Positions 47,079 to 57,886 of a DNA stretch of 64,000 nucleotides are shown here, piece after piece. The notes beneath the pieces were generated by a model that did no database searches, was not told the origin of the DNA, and worked only from the letters and a program-made list of their open reading frames with translations. Where the stretch lies: positions 4,896,971-4,960,970 of the forward strand of contig NC_081333.1 in assembly GCF_022539665.2 (NCBI RefSeq). The letters are read 5' to 3'. Made by a program: the position numbers and the translations under genes. The DNA comes from Daphnia carinata (Eukaryota; Arthropoda; Branchiopoda; Diplostraca; Daphniidae). The stretch's first letter is position 1, and each line of letters opens with the position of its first letter.

Positions 47079-47214
47079 GAGAAATAGGACTGATGCCGAG
47101 GAGAAATAGGACTGATGCCATGGAGAAATAGGACTGTCCTAAAAGTTTTTAAAAGTCAGTCCTAATTCTCCCAGTCCTATTTCTCCAGTCCTATTTCGTT
47201 TCAGTCCTATTTCA
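47079..47214. repeat. Palindromic array of GAGAAATAGGACTG units
   Basis: Three direct units around GGAGAAATAGGACTGATGCC (47079-47135) are followed by three units in reverse orientation (CAGTCCTATTTCTC-type, 47155-47214). The two halves could pair in a long cruciform. It lies shortly after the right end of the duplicated CAP segment. Confidence 0.7.
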
Positions 47215-47440
47215 CCGCCAATCGATCTTTCAATGCGTATACAAACGATAGCTAATACTCTGCTACACCGAAGACTTCAAAATTGTTCAGCTGAAGCCGG
47301 CTTTTCATGCGCAATGCATTGAACCACTAAAATTTCCTTCGCCATGTTTTAAACCATGAAAAACCCTTACTGCTATATGAAATAGTTTTAGTAGTATATC
47401 ATTTCAAAAATGGCGGAACAAATTTCGAAAAGTTGTGCAT

Positions 47441-47571
47441 TTTTCAAGAGTACTTACCTTCATTGTTTGAAATCGGAGCTGGACAGGCAGATCTAGTGGC
47501 TCCTTGGGCGTAAATTGAGGCTTTAACATAATTTCCAGTCGGTCGTAGGGAAACTTTTCTCCAAAAGTCTA
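47441..47571 (-). pseudogene. CAP-domain pseudogene fragment, last exon
   Basis: The minus strand matches the CAP2 exon and its 3' flank but lacks about 25-30 bp covering the Cys-Asn-Tyr-Gly signature. It is interrupted by a new GTAAGT after AACAATGAAG. The 3' flank similarity extends to about 47281. No other exon is present. Confidence 0.7.
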
Positions 47572-48345
47572 TGGCTGCAAGCATTCGTCAAGAACACATA
47601 AACCAGTTTCCTTTTTTTTTAAAATATATTATTAGTATTACTATGAACGGTGTCTTGAATGTCCGAATTTGCGTTTTTTAAACCTGTTGGCTTCATTGCT
47701 ATCTCATCTGCTTGTGACTGGTCCGAAACAACAGCAACAACAACCACTTTCTCCGTCTCATCCTAGCCATCAGCCGGGAACGTTGAATTAGGGCACTATA
47801 GCCGATCTGCTTGTAAGGGCGGCTGCACAGGGTAAATTTAATATCTTCGAACAGTTATTGCTACAGCAATTAGCCTAACATGATTAATACGAATATATTT
47901 AATACATTTAAATTCAACATGAAGTCTTTGCCTTGGATTTTGCGTGATGATTATGTCTAGTTATACTGGATATATTGTTAGTGACTTTAATACTTTTGTA
48001 ATAAAGAATTTTCTTAGATTTGCGGCCGTGCCGTACTGTATTGATTAGGGATCCTTGTAATTGTAACAAGAAACTGAGTGAAATTTAAAACATAATCGCA
48101 GCCTGGATACGAGCGGAATATTACCGTCACATCACTTGTTCTTTTTTTTTTTTTTGGGGGGGGGGTCTTGAAAAATTTCGAAAAACTTTCACTTTTCTGT
48201 CGTTTTAACCGTGCTTGAATATGCACCATATGATAGAGGACAAAATTCCCTTTAGTGGGAATGAGAGTGTTTTGAGGGTTGCACGTGGATGATAGAAAAG
48301 TACAATTTCGGAAAAAATAAGAACCGTTAGTTAAGGCAAGAAGTG
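47572..48345. other. Intergenic region, no gene recognised
   Basis: Contains a T-run/G-run near 48138-48167 and no exon. Nothing further is recognised. Confidence 0.35.
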
Positions 48346-48610
48346 TGTTGGGGCGTTGGACTCCCTAGAACTAATGTTAGTCACTGGGGAATAGAATTAC
48401 AGTTTATTGCATGTGGCAATAAGAGTTAATGGGAAAATCGAGGCGACGACTCTTGGGGGACGTAACTAATACGTTGTCTCCCGAATCTATAAAAAAACCC
48501 CGAAGTCCAAGCCCGAAGTCAGTTAGTAACCAAGATCTTCTTGAAGTGTTTGTAAGTCTACTTATTCATTTGTGTCAGTGAAATAAAGTCCTTAAACTAC
48601 GGTCACAACA
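48346..48610 (+). mobile_element. Solo LTR (265 bp) with 5-bp target duplication
   Basis: Begins TGTTGGGG and ends CACAACA, with AAGTG on both sides (48341-48345 and 48611-48615). Inside are TATAAAAAAA (48488) and, about 90 bp later, AATAAA (48582-48587), in the order expected for U3-R. It is unrelated to the other LTRs in the window. A 5-bp duplication fits copia or BEL/Pao types. Confidence 0.8.
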
Positions 48611-50411
48611 AAGTGTTTGAAAATTTCTGTTTATGCAATCGTTGAATACGGCTATTTATATTAGGATGAGCTTATACCTGTTTTCAGGAGTTTGGAATTG
48701 AAATCATGCTCAAAGAGCATGACTTCATCATAACTAAAAATTTCATTATGCTACATATTATTATTGTTGAAGGCTTTTGTTTATGAGTTACAAAGCTGCA
48801 GTGCGATAGTGGAAAAACGGTCTGAGCGCAACGAAATATTTCGATACAATAGGGGGAAAAGGCCCTTAGTGCAACAAAAGCTTTTGTTGCAATAGATTTC
48901 ACTAGAACTGCAGTCCGTTTTCGTATGGAGATTTATTGACAACCCGGCGCTACTGAAGACTAGCAGACGTACCTAATCGCATCACAGCTCTTAAACAAAT
49001 ATATTATTTTTTGTTCAACTATGACGAAATCACTTTCTGTTTAGGCAATAGACGTCTGGATAGATAAACGTGACGGAGAATTTCAAACAAGTTCTTAGCA
49101 TAATTTCATACTGCTCTATGATCGTAGGTAAATTTGGTTAATGTTTAAATTAGGGTTATCGTTAGCATTGGCATATTTCCATTTTTTTTAGAAAGAAAGG
49201 TGTCTAAACGAGTATGCCGTCTTGTCCTTTGATATGTCAGCCAAAGCCTTTTTAAAAGGGTCGTTTGACATCATTTGATCATTTCAGCACTAAGAAACAC
49301 ATAAACAGTAAACTTAAAAGTGGCCATGATCTTGCTTGGCATAAATTTTGATTTCCATTTACCACTTGAACGGCAGTCTTTAAATGAAAACTGGAATGCA
49401 CATACATTTGCATGCGCAACAAAAAATGCAAGAAGAAATGTGCAAGAAAAATCGAGATGGCTGAATTTATCGGAAAGAAACACACAAAAGAACGATAGGT
49501 CTACTAGAAATGGGTTAGAACTAGCCAATTTAGCTACCAACTAACGAGATGGACAGCAAGAAAAATATAAATAAATAATAAAGAAAGAAAAACAAAGAAA
49601 AGCAAGACAAATAGCATGGTGTTGTCAACGAACGTTTAATATTCAACGTATAACTCGTCTTTCCCACCGAACAAGGTTATCTGCATTACATGTTTTATTC
49701 ATCCATATCGTCTCCAATGGCGGCTTGGTGCAGAACTCGTTACGCGACGAAGTAGAAGGTTGGGCTAGTAACGGGCAAAAAAGAAGGTGACAATTTAAGA
49801 GGAGGGAGAAAGAAAGTAAACGAAAAAAAGGGAAAATGGAAAACAGAAACAAACCAGTTTTAGTCCTTATCAAAGAAGACAAATAATAGGAAGAAAAGAA
49901 TAGGTGTTGAACAAGCTCACGTACGACAGGGCACAAGGTCCAATTCATCACGTCAACCGAAACATGTCGCATTGGTCTACCTTATCGGTCAGTTGGAGGT
50001 CCTCTTATTTCATGCGGTCAAACCAAACTCGATCAAATATATCTGTCGAATGCCTTGTATTCATAGCTATTCTATATATGCAAATGCAGACAGCCAGCAA
50101 AGGATAACCATCTGGAGGTATGGCCAGCCAACAAGTCCAGTTCGTTTTGAACTGTGTATGTGACTGCTGCCTGTGGACATATTCAATACAATGGCTTCTT
50201 ACCTCTCAGATTTTTAATCAATCATTAATCACCAAAGCTAGGTTTTGTCACCGTATGCACGACTATAACTTTACAGCAACAGAGCGATCGTTAGTTTTCA
50301 ATGCTACCAGATTAGCGCGATTAATTATATAGCGCAGAAATGATACGGGCCTTTAATAGCTACAGGTATATGTACGAAATATCGACTGCTCTTCGTATGG
50401 AAAATTCAGCG
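48611..50411. other. Intergenic region, no gene recognised
   Basis: Open frames at 49271-49544 and 49643-49972 occur on both strands over the same bases and have unlikely composition. No repeat border is seen. Confidence 0.35.
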
Positions 50412-51063
50412 GCTTACTTGATGTGAATGAGCGTACGTTTATGTTGCTCGCAATGAAAAATTATTTTTTAAATGTTTCTTATAGGGAGGATTTCGTTAGC
50501 AATCAACATTTGAAATTTTGGAATTATTGATGTATTTCTTGTAATATTTCTGGTATCTACCCTGAGATTTCGACCCAATTTTGACAATACTTAAAGGACG
50601 ATATTGTGACGGGCACTACGATAATTCACTAGGTTGTTGTTTAAGCGAATGACTCTACTGCTAACTGCACTCAGTGCATTGACTGCCACACTCAACACTT
50701 CAAATACAACTGTCCACTGAGAGCCCCGTGTCACTCGTAGGCTCTCCTGTTTAAAGGAAAACGTTGTTACCCGCCATGGGTGACGCGGGAAGTAGAAAGA
50801 AGATGGTCACGTAGATAACCTCTACGTGACCATTCGATTGGAAAACGTATAGAAAGGGGTAAGCTATTCCGGTAAGATACTCAAGTAGATAATTCTACTG
50901 GTCCATACGGTAGTGAAAGCGTAGAAAAGGGTTGGGGGCTGATGCACGAGGCGTCCTAAATCCGTATATGTCCTCAGACTCCACATATCAATCGTTAACA
51001 CGTGGATGTCCTCCGAATCCACGTCACAATAAAAGACTTCCGAAGCTGTAATGGATAAAAAAA
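50412..51063 (+). repeat. Inverted repeat, left arm (652 bp)
   Basis: Reverse complement of 56832-57447 along its whole length, with moderate divergence and small indels. It contains a TG...CA unit TGTGACGGGCACTACG...CCACGTCACA (50605-51028), like an LTR with inverted ends, and a hairpin GGTCACGTAGA-TAACC-TCTACGTGACC at about 50804-50830. The similarity extends beyond the TG/CA borders on both sides, so more than an LTR was copied. Confidence 0.8.
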
Positions 51064-52479
51064 CCGGAAACCAAAATACTGAATTCGGTGGTGGATAAAA
51101 CGAAAAGATCTATAGATAGTAAATTTTCGTTCAGCTAGTGTGGTAGTATTTGACCTGACCGGAACACAACATATCGGTACTATTGATTAATGTGTCATTG
51201 GCGAGTTTGTTGCCCTCGTTTAAGAAAAATCTTAATAGTAAGCTTATCTCCCACAACTCCATACTCCCTTCATTATTGATTCTCATATTCTTTTATTTTG
51301 TTTAGGTATATTCGTTGTTTGCCCCAAAATAGGGGCATCTTAGAAATTTGTTTTTTTCCGTAATTAAAATGGCACATTAAGAAAAATGAATCGTGTGTTT
51401 AGAAAGAAGAATGAATGTTTCATTTAAATTATATTTTTTGAAATTTTAAAATAATTTCGCAAACCTCCAGTTGCAGAATTGTAAATAAGTAGGCAAAACT
51501 ATTTTAAACCGAAAAACTTCTTTTATTTTTTAATTACGCATCATCTGGGCGGGTTTTTCTTTTAAAAGTTGTGGGTTTATGCTGTTAAAAGCAAATTATT
51601 TTTCCAGGAATTCAATTTTATTGCTGGTCGCGAAAAAATGGATTAACCAACATACACCTGTGCCTACTAGCCACACTTTCCCCTTGTTCCTTTATCACAG
51701 TTTTCTTCTTTTCGAATTTCGAACACAGCCGCCAAAACGCCATCTCTGGAGCTAAACATGCGTAGCGCAGTTGCTTTGAAACATGGACTGCTTCTGATGT
51801 ACTATGCTATTTATGGTACTTGTAACTTTGAGCCTTTCCAGAGCCGGGGAATACGTAGCACTAACATATTTTTAATGCCCTTATTTGTCATTTTTTTTTG
51901 TTTGTCAACCCCTTAGTCTTAAATCGAAACACTCTCTATCTGTGCCCGTCTACCCGCCCATTGCCTCTATCCGCCAAAATGCCGCTGTAGTTGCCCGCTA
52001 GTATTCCGCAGTAAGCCCTCAGTAAATTCCGAGAGCTCCACGGTTGGGGAATTGACCAACGGAGTTCCGCAACAGCGTTTTATACTGTTGCGCGACTTAA
52101 CCCTGTCCGGGACTGAGTATGTCCGTATTTTTCTAGAAGTGGGTGCAGCGTGAATCATCCCTGTGAAGAGCTAATCACTCTTCTTTTTCCCCGCGACAAT
52201 AATAATAACCTTAATCTTAATCACTATTTTATAATAAAATGAAATAACAATCTTTTTTTTAATTTTTTATATTTTGTTCAGGCCAAATTACACAAACAAT
52301 ATTCTTATTGAATTGTAGTCGAAAGTAGAAAAAGGTTAAGTTGTAAGAGGTGCAGACGAGATTGACTCAGATTTTTCCTCTATCGGTTGGATAGGAATCT
52401 TCCTCCGGAAGGTTTTGCAATTGACTTTAGAACTCTCAGTTTACCATTTGTATCTTGCAGTGAATAGAAAGATGAGATT
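51064..52479. other. Spacer with Helitron-type minisatellite fragment
   Basis: AT-rich. 51930-52000 reads, on the minus strand, as GCGGGCAACTACAGCGGCAT / GACGGGCACAG, the same sequence style as the Helitron bodies at 29.6-31.5 kb, so a short fragment of that family sits here in reverse. No gene is seen. Confidence 0.4.
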
Positions 52480-55400
52480 TTGTCCTTCATTCCGTTGAAC
52501 TGCATGTCAAGTGACGATAACTCCTGTGATTCTTCTTCATCGTATAAGTCTGCGACGCATTTGCCATGTTTGGTATATTCTCTAGAACATCAGAGCAACC
52601 TCAATCAGAATACTGCCGCTTCAATCCAACGAACCAGATCAACGTACAAGAAAAATAAGCAGCGGCCCGAGGAAAAAGCAAGTGGCACGGATAAGAAGAT
52701 TCAAATCCAAACTTTAAGCCGGGTGGGAAGAGCCCCAACATTCAACTAACCTCAGAGGGTTGCTGGAACTGCGGGGCAAAAATAAGGAATCCAAAAGAAG
52801 AATGCCCCGCACGTCGGTCATAGTTACCATCTCACCTCGTCGTGGACCGACTATCAGCAAAACCGTCCCTTTTTTGCCTGACACCGGAGCCGAAATTGAC
52901 GCTATTCCGTCCTCCGCATACCGAAAACTTTTTCCTAAGGTGAAACTGCGACACGCTGCAGCACCCGAGACAGCGGTTAGCACAGTCATCATCAATTCCT
53001 GGCCACCCTCGACTGGATGGCTGATGATGAAGTAAGGCGACCCGTCACAACCGCCATACACGTTCTACACGACCTGAGGCAACCGGTCCTCTCGAAACGG
53101 ACCCAAATGGCTATGGGGATGTTACCTCCCGGATACCCGCATGGCTGAGGTAGTCAAGTAAAAACAAATAAAAAAGTAACGTTCGGGAATGACATACCTA
53201 CTGCGACACCTTCCTCACCGCCTATTGCACCTATACCGCCCACACCAACGGTCGACGTCGAGCAAATTTTTTCTAGATTGCTCTCTTCCAACGTAGCGCC
53301 AGCCATGTCTATGGTTAGCAACAATTCAACAACCGTGACAGGCAATGAAAGGGATCTGCAGAAATTAATGGATGTCTTCCCAACCATATTAGACGGCGTC
53401 TGCCGGCCCATGAGTGGCCCACCATGTCACTTCGAGTTAAAAGACAATGTCCAGCCAACTGCAATCCGTGGTTCTCGACCTGTCGCCGTGCCGCTAATGA
53501 CTCGTTTAAAGAATGAACTGGACTCATTAGAACAGCAGAACATAATCAAGAAAGTCACCTACCCAACGAGATGGATTCATCCCATTGTCCCAGTCATGAA
53601 GCCGGATGGAAACATCAGCCTTTGTGTAGACTTCGTGAATCTAAACAAGTGCATTATCCGCCCGTGATTTGAGACCGTGACACCGTTCCAAGCGCTCCGT
53701 ACAATCCCAACTGGAATGAAATTTTCACTGTGGTGGACGCGTTGAAAGGCTACCACCAAGTGTTACTGGACGAGGAGTCGACCGAACTCACGACCTTTTC
53801 CACCTCATTTGGCCGGTACCAATACCTACAGTTACCATTCGGCTTGACCCATGTAGGTGATGACTACAGCCGCCGTGTGTCAGACGTTTTTGACGACATC
53901 CCGAATAGCCATCGGGTCGTTGAAGACATCCTTATATTTTTTTCCGCCACTTACGAAGAGCACCGAGAACTGGTGCGCTCATTATTCGCTCTCGCGACTG
54001 AGCACACAGTGGCACTGAATAAGAAATAACTAATATTCGCCCAGCCTTTGGTAAAGTTTGGCGGATATATAGTTGATGGTAGTAGATTCCAAACTGATCC
54101 CGAGCTGACGACATTTATTAGAGAATTTCCAAAACCAGGAAACGTCACCGATTTGAGATCATTTTTCGGACTCTGGCAACAAATTGGCAACTTTTCTGAC
54201 AAAATAGCCACCTCACTAGCCCCTCTCTCACCACTACTAAAAAAGTGTTTTCAATGGGAATGGACTACGATCCATGACCAAGCTTTCAACGAGGCAAGAT
54301 CCGCTCTCTCGGTCATCCCTAACCCACATTTTTACGATCCCTCACGTCCAACAGCACTGCATGTTGACGCATCCCGTCTCAAGGGCCTTGGATTCGTCCT
54401 GAAACAACGAGGAGCCGACGGCAGCTGGAAGATGGTGCAAGCTAGAGCGCGATTTTTATTAGACACGGAAACCCGATACGCAATGATCGAGCTTGAATGC
54501 TTGGGCCATGGAGAAATGCAGGCAATTCCTTGAAAGCCTGCCAACGTTTGAGCTAGTGACCGACCACCAACCCCCTGTCCCCATCCTGAACGAGTACAGC
54601 TTGGACAAACTGGATAATCCACGCCTGTTGCGTCTCCGTCCCAAAATGGAACGATACGACATCCGAACCAGATGGATCCCTGGATTCTGATGCGCTCAGC
54701 CGGGCACCAGTCGGCAGAGCCGCAACATCTGATGTAATCGCTGAAGGCATTTCATCAAACTCCGTTCGCCTTGCCATTATTAACACAATCTGTGGTGCAG
54801 ACACCACGATCCTGGACCCAATACTCGAACGAGCTAAAAAAATTGCAGCATCAGACCGAACTCACACAGAGTTACGCAAAACCATCATGTGAGGTTTTCC
54901 GCCTAACAAATACAACCTTCCACCCTCCCTTAGGCCCTACTGGTTCGTACGCGATCGACTAGCTATCGACGACACCGACGGCATGATCGTTGTCCGATCA
55001 CGCATAGTCATCCCTAAAGCCATCCGTCAGGATATACTTAAAGACATCCTCCGTATGCATCAAGGAGCTACTAGGCTCCGTTAACGCACCCGACTATCCG
55101 TCTAATGGCCGCAAATGGATGTAGACATAGAGAACGCGGCAAAAATTTGTGATGAATGTACGGCTCATCTGCCGTCTCACCCCCTGAACCGCTTCGCCCG
55201 AACGAACCCGCGCAGCGCCCTTTTGAGCAGATTCACGCTGATCTGGCTTCCGTCAGGGGCAGACGATTTTTAATACTCATCGACCAGTTCAGTGGATGGC
55301 CACATGTCGTCGCATTTCCCAACAGCAACACTTCCGCCCGCAAAGTCATTGACGCTGTACGCACATTCTTCTCGAATGTATGAGCGTCCGTAAAGTTTTG

Positions 55401-56096
55401 GTCGGAAAATGGACCACAGTTTGCTGCAGTAGAATTCACAACTTTTCTCTCCGACTGGGGCAAATCAGCTGGAACGTCATCGCCGCACTATCTCTAATCT
55501 AATGGAATCGCCGAAGCAGGCATCAAATCAATGAAAAAATTAATCGCAGGATCATGGATAGTTGGATGTTTTGACGAAGACAAGTTCACCAAAGCCATCC
55601 TTCTCTTCAGAAATGCTCTCCGCTCTGAGCGTTATCTCCAGCCCAGCTCATCTTCCAACGTCAAGTTCGAGATTGCCTATCAGCTCACCGCCGTTCTTTC
55701 GCCCCAGAATGGCAACGTGCATCTGACGTGCTGGGAAAGAGAGCACGCCGCGCATCAGACCTCCGCACGGAAAACTACAATCGAAAAGCCCATCCCTTAC
55801 CGTCATTAGCTGTAGGAAATCATGTCCTCATCCAACATCTGATCACTAAGCGCTGGGAAACCGCTGGTGTGGTGGTGGAGGTGGGTCAACATCGGAACTA
55901 CCTTATTAAGACACCAGCTGGTCGCATTTTCCGTCGAAACCGTCGTTTCCTTTGCTCCCGAATCCCTGTAATGCCTGGCGGACCGCCGCCAAGGCCCATT
56001 CCGACAAGCCCTCGCCCCGAACAACTGATAGCCGAAGTCCCTGTTTCTGATCAGCCCGAGACCCCGAGACGCGCACGCCGATGGGCAAAACCATAA
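52480..56096 (+). pseudogene. Decayed Ty3/gypsy gag-pol remnant
   Basis: Recognisable order on +: CCHC knuckle (CWNCG..., about 52752), aspartic protease (FLPDTGAEIDAIP, 52760-53035), reverse transcriptase (53278-54029, with DFVNLN and LPFGL blocks), RNase H (54048-54690, LHVDASRLKGLGF), integrase zinc and core regions (about 54960-55810, DQFSGWPHV, WSENGPQF), and a basic C-terminus (to 56096). The frames change repeatedly and several stops interrupt it. The polymerase box reads VVED rather than YVDD, so it is inactive. It resembles the K02A2.6-like gypsy group and is unrelated to the intact element at 31.5 kb. No direct LTRs of its own were found. Confidence 0.85.
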
Positions 56097-56405
56097 CTGA
56101 AGTATCCAGCCCACAACTGGACAAAACCACACAGCAGTGTCAAGAATAATGTTGTTATTTGATTGTTCCCTCGAACCCTGTGTTTCTCAAGCCGAAATGC
56201 ATTTACAAAGAAAAAATAAGGCATGGAATGACGTTGCAGAAACGTCTATCCCTTCTTGTGTTGCCCTACGGCACCATCTCCAGATTGCAGGCCAGTTGAC
56301 CCCAACGCGTCGTATTGTACAGTTGTGTGCGCGTCTCAAGCACGGAAGTAAAATACAAAGAGTTGATAAATCGAACCGACTACAAGTCGTAACACCATGG
56401 ATGTA

Positions 56406-56828
56406 CTATTTTTCTTCAACACCCAATTTAAGCGCGTTAATGTCATAAAGGATATCCGAGAAAACATGCAACATATCTGTTTTCTCAGCAGGGCCCGCTT
56501 CAGGCGATTTATCAGTAACACTAGAGAGCATATTATTCATTTTTGATCTCTGATCAAGGTCTGTTTCCAATCCATTGAGGTCATGAAGTATTTTCGAGAA
56601 CACCTTCATCATGTCGGTTTTCATAAGTAAACCTACATCTGGTGTGTTTTCTTCACGGGTAACACTGGAGAGCACGTAGGTCATTTCTGATTTGTGTTTA
56701 ACGTCCAACTCAAGTGCTTTAATGCCATGAAGGATATTCGAGAAAACATTAAGAATGTCTTGTTTCTCGGCAGGGTCCGCTTCAGGTGATTTTTTTTCGT
56801 CAGTAACACTGGAGAGAAATTTTACCAT
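56406..56828 (-). CDS. Unknown protein of three 48-residue repeats
   Basis: A 140-residue minus-strand frame made of units 1-48, 49-96 and 97-140. Each begins M-x-x-(F/V/M)-L-S-S-V-T, passes through an acidic/Pro segment (SPEADPAEK, TPDVGLLMK, SPEAGPAEK), then a helix of the D-(I/M)-(L/M)-x-V-F-S-x-I-L-x-x-(I/L)-x-x-L-x pattern. The regular period and the charge pattern suggest a helical-repeat soluble protein. There is no signal peptide in what is visible. The start codon may not be real, because an inverted-repeat arm (56832-57447) lies immediately upstream and related coding sequence resumes beyond it. The family is not recognised. Confidence 0.55.
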   Translation of the reverse strand: MVKFLSSVTDEKKSPEADPAEKQDILNVFSNILHGIKALELDVKHKSEMTYVLSSVTREENTPDVGLLMKTDMMKVFSKILHDLNGLETDLDQRSKMNNMLSSVTDKSPEAGPAEKTDMLHVFSDILYDINALKLGVEEK

Positions 56829-56831
56829 TTT

Positions 56832-57447
56832 TGATTTTTTTTATCCATTACAGTTTCGGAAGTCTTTTATTGTGACGTGGATTCGGAGGACATCCACGGA
56901 TCAAGGACGCCTCGTGCATCAGCCCCCAACCCTTTTCTCCGCTTTCACTACTGTATGGTCCAGTAGAATTTTACTTGAGTATCTTACCGGAATAGCTTAC
57001 ACCTTTCTATGCGTTTTCCAATCGAACGGTCACGTAGAGGTTATCTACGTGACCATCTTCTTTCTACTTCCCGCGTCACCCATGGCGGGTAACGACGTTT
57101 TCCTTTAAACAGGAGAGCCTACGAGTGACACGGGGCTCTCAGTTGACAGTTGTATTTAGAGTGTTTAGTGTGGCAGCCAATGCACTGAGTGCAGTTAGCA
57201 GGAGAGTCATTCGCTTAAACAACTACCTAGTGAATTATCGTAGTGCCCGTCACAATATCGTCCTTTAAGTATTGTCAAAATTGGGTCGAAATCTCAGGGT
57301 AGATACCAGAAATATTACAAGATATCAATCAATCATTCCAAAATTTCAAATGTTGATTGCTAACGAAATCCTCCCTATAAGAAACATTTAAAAAAATAAT
57401 TTTTCATTGCGAGCAACATAAACGTACGCTCATTCACATCAAGTAAG
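56832..57447 (-). repeat. Inverted repeat, right arm (616 bp)
   Basis: Reverse complement of 50412-51063. Its TG...CA unit spans 56871-57254 and the GTCACGTAGA hairpin is kept. It sits between the 48-residue repeat protein ORF and further sequence of the same type, so it appears to interrupt that gene. Confidence 0.8.
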
Positions 57448-57832
57448 CGCAACACTGGAGAGTACGTGGGGAATTGCTTCTCCTATAGTCTCCAACATTA
57501 CGAAGAACACCACTAAACATCTGACTGCAAAAACTCTTGACACTGCCAAGTAGCATGTTGAAAACTTGAAACCATTTTCAATTTTTGAGTTTGATCAGAA
57601 TGAGATTGCTTTCGATCATACGCGTTTATCATGAAATGCACCGCCGATGTGAACCCCGTAAGTGTAAAATCTTGAGGTATTCTTGCATTTTTCCCAAAAC
57701 ATCAATACTATTGCGGAGGCTTTGTGGGTCTCCGCCAATCTTGGTAAGATTGTGCTTTGCAAGTGTACAGGGACGTGAGGCTAAGACGAAGTTTAGACGG
57801 AATTGAGTAATTGGACTTTCGTGTATTTTCAA
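57448..57832 (-). pseudogene. 5' remnant of the 48-residue-repeat gene
   Basis: On the minus strand 57448-57500 reads VMLETIGEAIPHVLSSV, where PHVLSSV aligns with the unit start (TYVLSSV) of the protein at 56406-56828. Further upstream a frame (57832-57629) includes TKIGGDPQSLRNSIDVLGKM, similar in style to its helical parts. Frames shift between these pieces. Together with the arm inserted at 56832-57447 this suggests a gene split by insertion. Exon borders are not defined. Confidence 0.35.
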
Positions 57833-57886
57833 AGTGATTACAGTATACTGCCTGTCTGCTTGATTTGCTAGGTGAGGTCGCTTCTA

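Noticed and set aside
49271-49972. Frames on both strands
   Set aside because: They overlap antisense, lack recognisable features and have no splice context.
50605-57254. Arms as direct LTRs of the enclosed gypsy pol
   Set aside because: The arms are inverted and the similarity passes the TG/CA ends, which is incompatible with a normal LTR pair.
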